DNA of 63,147 bases, from NCBI RefSeq assembly GCF_030157465.1, contig NZ_JAOAUU010000003.1, positions 1-63,147 on the forward strand, given 5' to 3'. Under the pieces are notes generated by a model. It made no database searches. It was not told where the DNA came from and worked only from the letters and a program-made list of their open reading frames with translations. This DNA comes from Zoogloea sp. Its GTDB lineage: Bacteria; Pseudomonadota; Gammaproteobacteria; Burkholderiales; Rhodocyclaceae. Within the stretch, counting starts at the first letter, position 1. Every line of letters begins with the position of its first letter. Positions 12,307-20,292 of the stretch are shown one piece after another. Made by a program: the position numbers and the translations under genes.

Positions 12307-14157
12307 TTAGGACCTCATGGCAGCCGCGCGCGGAGATCGTGGGCGCAGCCGCAAGGCAATGCCAAGCGCTTCCCGTAGGTCCCCCCACAGTTCCCCTTCC
12401 AGTGGACCGAGCAGACGCTTGATCACATCCGCGGCGCGCGAGGCCGTCAGGGTGGCGTCACCGGTCATCAACCGCACTGCGGGGTGGATTTGCAGCACCC
12501 CCTCGGGGTGTTCCGGCGTGCGCCGCTTGGTGGCCTCCAGGGCGGCGAGCAGGTAGCGCGCCAGTAGCCAGGCCTGGGCCTGCTGGAGTTCGCCCAGGCG
12601 ACAAGACCAGCGGGTGACTTCGCGGGCATCGAAGCGCAATGCCGATTGCACGGCAAACCAGCCATCCAGATCGATGGACTCCTTCTCAATAGATGGCACG
12701 GAAAGGAGAGCATCCCACGACTCCACTACCGGCGGTTTGGCCGCAACCGACACCGCCCCTTCCTTCAAGCGAAGATGGCCGGGTACCAAGTGCTCCACAT
12801 CGGGGAATCGGTTCACTGCATCGAACAGACAGGTCCGCAACTCGCGCACGTTGCCCAGCCAGTCATAGGTGCGCAGCCGGTCCAGGGCCTCGGCGGTGAT
12901 CTCGCGATGCAGTGTGCCGGGACGCTGGGCCTCCGCCTCGCGCACGAAGCGCTCCACCAGCACCGGGATGTCCGTCACCCGCTCACGCAACGGCGGCAAC
13001 CAGAGCGTGCCCCCCAGGCGCAGACGGTCCAGCAGGTCCGCGCGGAAGCCACGCGGATCGTTTTCCAGATCGGCATTGGTGGCGGAAATGAAGCGCACGT
13101 CCACTGCCCTGGGCTGACGTGCCCCGACCCGGGTGATCTGCTTGTTCTGCAGAACCCGCAGAATCGCGGCCTGAACCTCGGGTGGCATGTCGGCTATCTC
13201 ATCCAGGAAGAGGTCTCCGCCATCTGCCGCTTCCACTAGGCCGATCTTGCCGTCCACGCCGCTGGCCGTCCTGGGCTCGATGCCGAACAATTCCGAGGCG
13301 AACAGTTCCGTGCGTAAGACCGCGGAATTCACAGTCACGAAGGGACGGTTCGCACGGTCACTCGTACATACCCTTTGGGCATACGCGGCAAGCAATTCTT
13401 TACCAGTTCCCCGCTCACCCCGGATCAGCAGGCTCCCCCTATGCGAAGCCGCTCGTCGGGCTTCTCGTAATGCCATCAGGACCGGAATAGAGCTCCCCAC
13501 CACTTCACCGGAAGGATCGCTCAGCAGCCCATGTTGCCAGAGCATTTCTCTCAGGATATCCGCACCATTGGGATCATCCCGTGAAATGAAACCAAGGGCG
13601 CCTTGTCGACTGAACTCTAGGCTGACATCCCCCCTTGGCTTGGTGGAAAGAATGACGACCGGCAAATCTGGCAACTCGCGAGAAATCTCGGCCAAGAGCT
13701 TGAGGCCGAAGTAACCACGGGGATCGTCATCGCCCTGCCGCCCCTCTGGCATTCCAGGCGCCCGTTTTTGGCTCTCTTCAGTGACCTCGCCGGTGTAAAA
13801 GCAAAGATCGAGCAGAACCATGCTCCAAGGCAAGGTGGGGGTGGCATTTCCAGCCTGGTACGCATCCATGTGCCAACCACTACGGACCATATTCATCGCC
13901 GAGACCAGATCATTCTCAACCACCGTGCCGATAGGGGATTCGAGCGGGAACTGCGCCCGGTGAAATACGGCATCGGCAATCGGTTTGAGCACCTTCTGCC
14001 GACTGGCACTTGCCGCGGTATCGCCAGTGACATCGCGCCAGAGGAAATGCGCGCACAGATTCTCGCGGTCGGCATTCCGACCATCGGGCACGACTCTACC
14101 GAAGAGATCGTCGAGTATGAGCAGGCGCGGCAAGGTCATTGTCATTGTCATTGTCAT
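12307..14157 (-). CDS. Receiver-AAA+ protein related to sigma-54 activators but lacking the GAFTGA loop and HTH
   Basis: A 616-residue island protein. Residues 1-205 are receiver-like with long insertions (acidic pair D16-D17, candidate phospho-acceptor D117 in VLLDLCF, ILSTK switch at 169-173). Residues 220-465 are an NtrC-type AAA+ domain: Walker A GERGTGKE (247-254), ELFG (289-292), Walker B DLFLDE (315-320), sensor I FISATNAD, and GNVREL (435-440). Where sigma-54 activators have GAFTGA, this protein reads IEPRTASGVDGKIG, so the sigma-54 contact loop is gone. The C-terminal 130 residues show no Fis-type HTH. They carry a helical region (QAQAWLLARYLLAALEAT, HPAVRLMTGD, AADVIKRLL) I do not recognise. 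Four in-frame ATGs lie in the first 24 bases. The protein probably acts on a protein partner rather than on sigma-54 promoters (inference). Confidence 0.85.
   Translation of the reverse strand: MTMTMTMTLPRLLILDDLFGRVVPDGRNADRENLCAHFLWRDVTGDTAASASRQKVLKPIADAVFHRAQFPLESPIGTVVENDLVSAMNMVRSGWHMDAYQAGNATPTLPWSMVLLDLCFYTGEVTEESQKRAPGMPEGRQGDDDPRGYFGLKLLAEISRELPDLPVVILSTKPRGDVSLEFSRQGALGFISRDDPNGADILREMLWQHGLLSDPSGEVVGSSIPVLMALREARRAASHRGSLLIRGERGTGKELLAAYAQRVCTSDRANRPFVTVNSAVLRTELFASELFGIEPRTASGVDGKIGLVEAADGGDLFLDEIADMPPEVQAAILRVLQNKQITRVGARQPRAVDVRFISATNADLENDPRGFRADLLDRLRLGGTLWLPPLRERVTDIPVLVERFVREAEAQRPGTLHREITAEALDRLRTYDWLGNVRELRTCLFDAVNRFPDVEHLVPGHLRLKEGAVSVAAKPPVVESWDALLSVPSIEKESIDLDGWFAVQSALRFDAREVTRWSCRLGELQQAQAWLLARYLLAALEATKRRTPEHPEGVLQIHPAVRLMTGDATLTASRAADVIKRLLGPLEGELWGDLREALGIALRLRPRSPRAAAMRS
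14134..14157 (-). repeat. Tandem ATGACA hexamers forming four in-frame start codons
   Basis: Read on the minus strand, ATGACA occurs three times and is followed by ATGACC, so the AAA+ gene opens MTMTMTMT. The first copy overlaps the stop codon of the upstream methyltransferase (ATGA). Any of the ATGs at 14157, 14151, 14145 or 14139 could start translation. Gain or loss of a hexamer would not shift the frame. Confidence 0.85.
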
Positions 14158-15080
14158 TGCAGAGTCAGTTCAAGGTGATAAAGATCCAAAGCCATGCCAG
14201 TCGCTTCCACCACCGTGACATTCCTTGCGAAAACCGTTTGCTCATAGAGAAAACCCTCAGCCTCCGCGTGGCTCCGGATCATCTCGTTTGGAAGGAAATC
14301 CGACGAGATCAATAGCACCTTTCCGCACGGGTTCAAAAAACTCTTGGCGTCGGAGATGACTTTCCGTACAGATTCCCCTCCTGGATCGATAATCGAGCGC
14401 AGCAAGGCCTTCTCACACGGATCATCACAATCCTCCAGCACCTGCCGTACAAGCCGGTCTTCACTGAGAATCCATGGCATGGCCCACAGGATCACATCGA
14501 AGCGCTTCTCTGAAGGGATGCAACTGAAAAGATCGCTTTCGATGACTTCAAACCGAGACTCGTCGATACCGAACCGATCGACGTTTGCACGCAGGTTGAT
14601 CACGGCGTACTTGCTCACGTCCGCTGCGCAAATGTATCTAGGCGTGGCATTCCTATAGAGGTATAGGGAAATTATGCCGCTCCCGGCGCCCATCTCCAAC
14701 ACCGACTTCCCATCTACAAGACCCCTTTGAGCAATATAGTTAGCCCACAGATAGCTATCGGTCGCAAATTCAGGGGAGAACACCCCCCGCATCACCTGCA
14801 TCCCTGCCAATTCGCGGTAGCTGTCGAGTGTGACACTTGGCATCTCGCTGTGGGTATGAAGGGTAAGATGGATCAGTTCCAATACCTTGATCTGCATGAG
14901 CAGTTCATGGTCACTCTGGCAGTGCTGATTTTGGTGGTCTTGCGCACCACCAGACGACTCGAGTTTTTTTGCCAAATGGACTATCAGACGGCTGATCCCT
15001 TTACCGCATTTGCCATAGCGCTGACGAAGTGTGGCAGCCTGACTATCAAACGTATTCATCGGTGGCGAGGATGGAGTCAT
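14154..15080 (-). CDS. Class I SAM-dependent methyltransferase, HemK/PrmC-like
   Basis: An island enzyme of about 308 residues if translation starts at 15080 (MTPSSPPMNTF). The ATG at 15059 is an alternative seven residues later, and neither has a good ribosome site. Motif I is VLEMGAGSGIISLYLY (about 127-142), the acidic residue of motif II is in CAADVSKYA, and motif IV reads DVILWAMPWI (about 195-204). In HemK/PrmC and N6-type methyltransferases this last motif is normally NPPY/F; here its Asn is replaced by Ala, so the target or activity may differ. The first 100 residues are helical and may bind a partner. It overlaps the preceding gene and shares ATGA with the AAA+ gene, so it is translated in the operon chain. 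The substrate is unknown. Confidence 0.82.
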   Translation of the reverse strand: MTPSSPPMNTFDSQAATLRQRYGKCGKGISRLIVHLAKKLESSGGAQDHQNQHCQSDHELLMQIKVLELIHLTLHTHSEMPSVTLDSYRELAGMQVMRGVFSPEFATDSYLWANYIAQRGLVDGKSVLEMGAGSGIISLYLYRNATPRYICAADVSKYAVINLRANVDRFGIDESRFEVIESDLFSCIPSEKRFDVILWAMPWILSEDRLVRQVLEDCDDPCEKALLRSIIDPGGESVRKVISDAKSFLNPCGKVLLISSDFLPNEMIRSHAEAEGFLYEQTVFARNVTVVEATGMALDLYHLELTLQ

Positions 15081-15573
15081 GACAGAGTGTGAGGGACGAA
15101 AACAGAGACCCAAGACGACGGGCGCGTTCTTCGAGGTTCCCAAGCAGTTCGGCATCCGGCATCGTGCCAGAGCCCTGAAGTCGCGTGCAGGTCCGCCGGA
15201 TCGCATTGTCGAATTCATCCAGGGCATTCGACGCATCGTTGACAAGTTTCTCGGCATTCGTAAGCTGAATCCAACGAAGGCGATCGACCTCCAGAAGGTA
15301 GCGGCAGGTGACTTCCCCAAGTGTCAGGGAATCGCTCGACAAAGGGTCGAGTGCATTGTGAGCACGCGACTCCATTACCAACAGAACCTCGACTGCGGAG
15401 GGACGGACCGCCTCCCAGCCAATTAAGAGATCCAACAAGTCACTCCGTGCGTCTTCGTCCTGTACCAATCCACTCACGACCCGATTGCACCTCAGAAGAC
15501 AGGCTATAAGTCTGTTCTTCAACCAGCCATGGTTGAAAGTAGAACGCTTGTTTTCCCACTCAGAGTTCGTCAT
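15046..15573 (-). CDS. Small all-helical island protein of unknown function
   Basis: A 175-residue protein without a recognised domain. The sequence is predicted by eye to be almost wholly helical (for example LDEFDNAIRRTCTRLQGSG and NLEERARRLGSLFSSL). It has no signal peptide and no membrane span. Its start codon overlaps the stop of the 274-residue gene (ATGA at 15570-15573), and its 3' end overlaps the next methyltransferase. It is therefore embedded in the translational chain and is likely an adaptor or partner of the neighbouring proteins. It has the lower GC content of the island's signalling genes. Confidence 0.7.
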   Translation of the reverse strand: MTNSEWENKRSTFNHGWLKNRLIACLLRCNRVVSGLVQDEDARSDLLDLLIGWEAVRPSAVEVLLVMESRAHNALDPLSSDSLTLGEVTCRYLLEVDRLRWIQLTNAEKLVNDASNALDEFDNAIRRTCTRLQGSGTMPDAELLGNLEERARRLGSLFSSLTLCHDSILATDEYV

Positions 15574-16394
15574 GATGCATCGCGCCTGAGCATTCCCAGT
15601 ACTACATCTAACCGTTGAAATGCCTTTTTAATTGTTTCCCAGGCCAGCGGGGCATCAGGGTCTACAGCATTGAACACCCCGCAAACCAAATCATGAATAA
15701 TCGGGTCTTCGTCTTTCAGGACTCTTACGCCCAATTCATGTTGAAGCGCCTTGTTTACGCTTTCATACAATTCTTCTTGCGCATCATAATATGATTTGGA
15801 ATCAGGCCAAGGAAAGTCGGCAAGAACTCGGCAAAACAATTCAACGCGGTTCACCTTCGCGTGTGACGAACTGGGCACGGGCAGACACCCAAGTATACTA
15901 ATAGCTTCAGCTCCATGTTTTGGGTTGTTTCCCAACTCTGCCATGCAGGCTTGCAGGAGTATGTGGAGCGCCCGGAGTCGGTGAACAGTTGACCATGCTA
16001 CAAGATCTCTAATTTCTCTCGGTATGGATGTACTGAGTTGGTTGACAATTTCGATATCGCCAAATGCTGCGACGAGGGCATGGAAATCATGTTCAGTGAG
16101 TTTTCCGTCGTTTTTTGTCGGCTTGAGGCAGCGAAAGCAATTCCCGTGCTTGCCTTCCGGCGGTGAGCGTGGGTACCCACTCGAGCTGGTAAACCGCAGA
16201 GCAACGCGTTCTTTGGGCAATGTGCCGCAAATCTTTGTCCAGTCAGAATCGCGCACATGAACAAATAGGCAATCTACCGAGGACTTAAGCGCATCATCAA
16301 CAGACGCATAAAATTGAAGGCGGCAACTTGTTGCGTACCCTGCAAGCCCATATTGATCCTGATCCTTATCAAAAAACCCGATCTTCGCTGTCAT
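15570..16394 (-). CDS. Island protein with degenerate receiver-like N-terminus
   Basis: A 274-residue protein not matched to a named family. The first 75 residues follow a receiver-like strand pattern (KIGFFDKDQDQ with acidic residues, then DCLFVHVRDSDW, then VALRFTSSSG). A proper phospho-acceptor strand is not clear, so it may be a pseudo-receiver. The remaining 200 residues are helical (HRLRALHILLQACMAELG, LYESVNKALQHELGV). It starts 10 bases after the 415-residue receiver-like gene and overlaps the next gene. The operon thus encodes several small receiver-like modules, which would suit a shared kinase input. Function unknown. Confidence 0.7.
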   Translation of the reverse strand: MTAKIGFFDKDQDQYGLAGYATSCRLQFYASVDDALKSSVDCLFVHVRDSDWTKICGTLPKERVALRFTSSSGYPRSPPEGKHGNCFRCLKPTKNDGKLTEHDFHALVAAFGDIEIVNQLSTSIPREIRDLVAWSTVHRLRALHILLQACMAELGNNPKHGAEAISILGCLPVPSSSHAKVNRVELFCRVLADFPWPDSKSYYDAQEELYESVNKALQHELGVRVLKDEDPIIHDLVCGVFNAVDPDAPLAWETIKKAFQRLDVVLGMLRRDAS

Positions 16395-16404
16395 GCTATT
16401 AGCC

Positions 16405-17652
16405 CTACCAATAAAAGGTAATGCCTTTGTTGGTCAAGCAGGGCCACGCCACCCATTTCCTGGAACCGTTTCTGAACAACTTCACCCAATCCTCGTCACC
16501 TGAAATGCCGGCAAGACGGGAATGACAGAAATGGAAAATAGCCTCTGAGAAGCCTCCGCTGGGTATCTGCTCACAGATTGGATCTTGCCCGGTAAACGTT
16601 TTATGCGCTATCCAGTCCTTGCGTAGTAAGCGGTCAATCATTTCGGATTGATTTGCGGCTTGCAGCTCCACTGAAACAAAGTATCGGTTTTTTTCATTAC
16701 CAAAGCGCACAGCTTCCGGCTTCGGATTATTCTTGCCCAAAGCTACAATTAATTCTCGAAGAGACAGCAAAAACACAATTCCCGGTTCTCGTGGAAAAAC
16801 AAAATTATCGCATATGCATTCCACGGAGAAATCGAAGTTGAGTTTCTTAACAGCATCAAGCACTACAGACTTGTTCATCGGTCTTGACGGCGAATCAGAC
16901 AATCCCCATGCTTTCTGCCTAATATGGATGGCCTTGTTTTGGCAGTCGGCCGTGTTCATATCATCTCCGAATGAACAATTCCAGATATTTTGACCTAGCT
17001 CCACATTCTCTTCGCACCAATCATGGAGCCATGCATTAGAATCGCTAGTTATTGGTTGTGCGTATAGTTCGAGTATCTGTCGCGTTATTGAGTCTGGGTG
17101 ACGGTGTAGTTTGATTATCTCTTCTTTCCACGACTTCCATTGATAGTCATAACGGTCCGGAGCATAGGGAATTCGCCAGCTATCGCACCAAGGCCGGAAG
17201 GCTCTGCTGCCCGCCGCCGTTGATATCAATATGACCGGGATTTCTCGCGCTTTCAGTACTGCGCACGCCAGCACTGCCGTGCTGTATTCGGTCAGTAATT
17301 GGTTGTGGATATCGGTCGCTTCATTCAGTAGCGATCTTGCCGTCTCACCCCAAGGTTCAGTGCTGTTATTGATATAACAAGATAACTCCCTCCTCGATGT
17401 GACTTCGCTAACATCACCCAAATGGAGGTCAACAAGAAAAATTGAATCTGGCGGCGCTGCGGTAATAGCGGTCCAAACGTTAATGCAATTAACACTATTG
17501 TCAGCAACTGCAACTGCGGCATTACGATCATTCGGACAATTATCCGCCTGATATTCTGGCAAGTCTGGAAGCGAAGCATTAAGAGAGTCGATAAGCGCTG
17601 CCAATTGAAGATGCCGACCAGCATCATCGTCTATCAGGTATATCGTCTTCAT
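16405..17652 (-). CDS. Receiver-like island protein with unrecognised C-terminal domain
   Basis: A 415-residue protein. It opens with YLIDDDAGRH (acidic triad at residues 8-10) and the strand IFLVDLHLGD, giving a candidate phospho-acceptor at D75. ILISTAAG at 141-148 fits the switch Ser/Thr strand. The receiver carries long insertions and no clear conserved lysine. Residues 200-415 are unrecognised; a helix followed by strands (LLSLRELIVALGKN, then NRYFVSVELQA) loosely recalls a GHKL ATPase N-box, but the match is weak. The start overlaps the stop of the methyltransferase-kinase gene by ATGA, making it the likely partner of that kinase. Base composition is clearly AT-richer than the flanking chromosome. 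Confidence 0.75.
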   Translation of the reverse strand: MKTIYLIDDDAGRHLQLAALIDSLNASLPDLPEYQADNCPNDRNAAVAVADNSVNCINVWTAITAAPPDSIFLVDLHLGDVSEVTSRRELSCYINNSTEPWGETARSLLNEATDIHNQLLTEYSTAVLACAVLKAREIPVILISTAAGSRAFRPWCDSWRIPYAPDRYDYQWKSWKEEIIKLHRHPDSITRQILELYAQPITSDSNAWLHDWCEENVELGQNIWNCSFGDDMNTADCQNKAIHIRQKAWGLSDSPSRPMNKSVVLDAVKKLNFDFSVECICDNFVFPREPGIVFLLSLRELIVALGKNNPKPEAVRFGNEKNRYFVSVELQAANQSEMIDRLLRKDWIAHKTFTGQDPICEQIPSGGFSEAIFHFCHSRLAGISGDEDWVKLFRNGSRKWVAWPCLTNKGITFYW

Positions 17653-20261
17653 GCCATCTTCTCGTTGTCAGCCCTTGGGACAACAATATCTGTTTCCCAT
17701 GTATGACGAAACATACTCTTTCCAAGTTCCTCACACGACAATTTTTTGATCCCGGAACGAGATTGATAATCAGGATTGTCAATAAATAGCTGGCGTTCGT
17801 GGTATTTAATCACGGATTCTGTCCCAGGGACGCCTTGTTCCCGCTTAACCCTCATTGGTTCTTTGTCTTCATCTCCGTTATTGCTATTGGTATAACTATT
17901 AATTATTTGAATGCACCCAGCCACGGCCGTAATATTGATTGCGCGGGCGTCATTACCTCGCTTGGAGCAGTGTGCAATTGTATTGCGTAGACCTGCAATA
18001 AATGCCGCAGCGAAGTGGAGTTGTTTGACAGAAGTGTCCATTACGCAATCCGTCTCAGTAACGATTGATATCGTGCTGCTTGCTTCTTCTCTCCAGGCGC
18101 TGATTTGCTCCACATTTAATGTCTCGGGATCATATTCATTCTTATGACGTAGCTTCTCGAAAACATAGGCCAATGCGCTCAGTTCGCTTAAGGTAGCCCG
18201 TAGATCCACATGGGAGTCTAATAAATGACAAAATTTAGCAAACGTCGGACCGAGGGTTTGTTCCAATTGGAGCTGTAAATAGTCCTTCACCAACTGCGCA
18301 AAAGGCTTGGAGATGCCTGGTTCGATCAGGTCAATCAGCTTCTTCGTCTCGTGCGCTGCTGAGACCAACATGGCCTGACGAAGAGACAGGTCTAGTTGGG
18401 ATCGAGTGCTCTCCGAATAACGTTCTTCATAAAGAAATGAAGCCAGGCGCGCGAGATCGGCAACCTGACATTCATGTGATGTCGACCAAGGTTTGGCGCA
18501 CCAAGCGTACACATACACAATACCGGACTCGGCATGACTGCTTTTTGGCTTGAGCAAAGGCATCGGCAGCGAGATGAAATAGCATTGACTGCTCCCCCCG
18601 GATAACAAGCCCTCAACACGCATGATTCCTGTGTATGCCCGCAACGCTCGCCGCAGACACGATTCGAAGGTTGCAGTGCTGGGATTCTCGATGCGCATCT
18701 CGAATTTCTTGAGCTCATGTAAATGCGAGCTGCATGACACGTGGCCATGGCGGATAGCGGGCGGGTTGAGCTTAAGTACGGGTAACTGTGTCGGCTCCTG
18801 TGTGTCGTCCTCGCATTCTGATCGTTGAAAGCAGACAGCTTGCTGCCAAGCCTGCGCGTTGTTTTTCCTGAGATGTTCCGGGTGCAGGAATATCGAGCGA
18901 TCTTCTTTGACAAAGCGAGATATCTCGAGCAAAACCCTGTTTAGTGCCCTGGAAACGGGCATCTCGTCACCACCGTTTGCCGTGCCCGCCCAGATCGCGG
19001 TTTCCGTTCGCAATCTGAGGCGACTCGTGGCGAAATGCCATGGCACAGCCTCAACCATGAGGCAGTCGAACCCGTCCGGATTGGATGGGCCGCGCAACAA
19101 GTCGTTGTGCCTTATCCAGTGATCGATCTGCACCTGGGTTTGCGTAAGAACCTTCGAAACTTCGTCAGGCAGTGAATCGCCGGTTGGTGGCCGGAAAGCC
19201 GAGTCCGGGTTGGTGCGCTGGAGGAAAAGGGCAATGGCGGACATCCAAAGGTGCGCCTTGGCTTCGGCTGCGTCATCAATTGGGCCGTTCCCAGGTTCAT
19301 GCGTGATCTGCGGAAAGCGTAAGTGGTTCTCAGATGTCAGACGATGCATCAGTATGCGAGCCGGCCATGTCCAGTTTGGCAAAGGCGCCAGGGGATTGGA
19401 CGCTGGCTTGACGAGTTCAACTTCACGCTTCCGAGCATCCCTATCTTTAGTCAACTCAATGAACGCAAGGCAGAAATAATCGTTCGAGTACGTTTCTGAG
19501 GCGACACTGCTTGCAGCGTTGGAATCGGAACGATACTGGTCGTCCAGAAACTCTCGCACGGGTATGGACTCCATTGCAGTGAAGACACGTACGGACGACC
19601 AACGGTCAACTTCTGACCCCGTTACATTAAAGAGGTCGTTCTTAGGCTTGCCTTGATCATCAGTCAGCAACAACTGGATGGCATAAACCCGCCCCTGTTC
19701 CTTTAGCAAGGAATACGCAATAGGCAGCGTCTCCAAGAAGGCGTCTTGGCCCAGGACTCCACCGGATACGCAGCGAGTAAGGTGGTGCCCATCCCGACAG
19801 GGGCTGAATGGGGCGTTGACGAGGACGTAATCAGCCTGCCCCTTTAACGGTTGTAATTGCGTCGGATCATTCCAGTCGAAAGGCTCAAACTTGACGCGCT
19901 CATCAATGCTGTCGATAAAGACTTGACGGTTCTTGCTCAGGTTGTAGCTCGCGAAGTGCTGGGCTCGATCACAGATGTCAATTCCGGTGACCCGCATGCC
20001 CAGCGATGCCGCGTAAAGAGATAAGACGCCTGACCCCATACCAAGGTCAACCGCGTGCCTGCCCACTCTGTCTTCGTCGCTGGGAAGGAGAGCCTTGAGC
20101 ATTCGGCAGAAATACACCTGCTCATCTTCGATGCAGGGGAGAACGAGGTCTTGCCTGTGGGAAGTGATGGGGTCGGCTTCAATGGTCAGTCCATCGAAGT
20201 GCGCCACACCTCGCCAGGGATCGACGAAGCAGGGTTGCCAGTTTTGCGAGGGTTTCAACAT
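17649..20261 (-). CDS. Methyltransferase fused to a GAF-histidine-kinase-like module
   Basis: An 870-residue cytoplasmic protein without spans. Residues 1-240 form a class I methyltransferase: motif I AVDLGMGSGVLSLYAA (70-85), motif II acidic residue in VTGIDIC, motif IV YVLVNAPFSP (145-154), close to the NPPF of N-methylating enzymes. Residues 240-510 are unassigned. Residues 515-615 resemble a GAF domain leading into a helix. SAAHETKKLIDLIEP (634-648) fits an H-box with H637. Residues 745-830 fit a GHKL ATPase of the AgrC/natural-product type, with N-box AGLRNTIAH (N760), INITAVAGCIQIIN and GTESVI. A clear DxGxG box is missing. It sits between the Liv binding protein (31-base gap) and a receiver-like gene (ATGA overlap). 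A methyltransferase joined to a kinase is unusual. Confidence 0.82.
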   Translation of the reverse strand: MLKPSQNWQPCFVDPWRGVAHFDGLTIEADPITSHRQDLVLPCIEDEQVYFCRMLKALLPSDEDRVGRHAVDLGMGSGVLSLYAASLGMRVTGIDICDRAQHFASYNLSKNRQVFIDSIDERVKFEPFDWNDPTQLQPLKGQADYVLVNAPFSPCRDGHHLTRCVSGGVLGQDAFLETLPIAYSLLKEQGRVYAIQLLLTDDQGKPKNDLFNVTGSEVDRWSSVRVFTAMESIPVREFLDDQYRSDSNAASSVASETYSNDYFCLAFIELTKDRDARKREVELVKPASNPLAPLPNWTWPARILMHRLTSENHLRFPQITHEPGNGPIDDAAEAKAHLWMSAIALFLQRTNPDSAFRPPTGDSLPDEVSKVLTQTQVQIDHWIRHNDLLRGPSNPDGFDCLMVEAVPWHFATSRLRLRTETAIWAGTANGGDEMPVSRALNRVLLEISRFVKEDRSIFLHPEHLRKNNAQAWQQAVCFQRSECEDDTQEPTQLPVLKLNPPAIRHGHVSCSSHLHELKKFEMRIENPSTATFESCLRRALRAYTGIMRVEGLLSGGSSQCYFISLPMPLLKPKSSHAESGIVYVYAWCAKPWSTSHECQVADLARLASFLYEERYSESTRSQLDLSLRQAMLVSAAHETKKLIDLIEPGISKPFAQLVKDYLQLQLEQTLGPTFAKFCHLLDSHVDLRATLSELSALAYVFEKLRHKNEYDPETLNVEQISAWREEASSTISIVTETDCVMDTSVKQLHFAAAFIAGLRNTIAHCSKRGNDARAINITAVAGCIQIINSYTNSNNGDEDKEPMRVKREQGVPGTESVIKYHERQLFIDNPDYQSRSGIKKLSCEELGKSMFRHTWETDIVVPRADNEKMA

Positions 20262-20292
20262 CTGTCAGGGGAGACGTGGTTAAGCTTTGACG

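Noticed and set aside
14134-14157. Phase-variable ON/OFF switch by the hexamer repeat
   Set aside because: Hexamers keep the frame, so slippage cannot switch the gene off; only start choice could change.
15079-15509. Plus-strand frames within the island methyltransferase and helical gene
   Set aside because: They cross overlapping minus-strand genes that are linked by ATGA overlaps; no ribosome site or domain.
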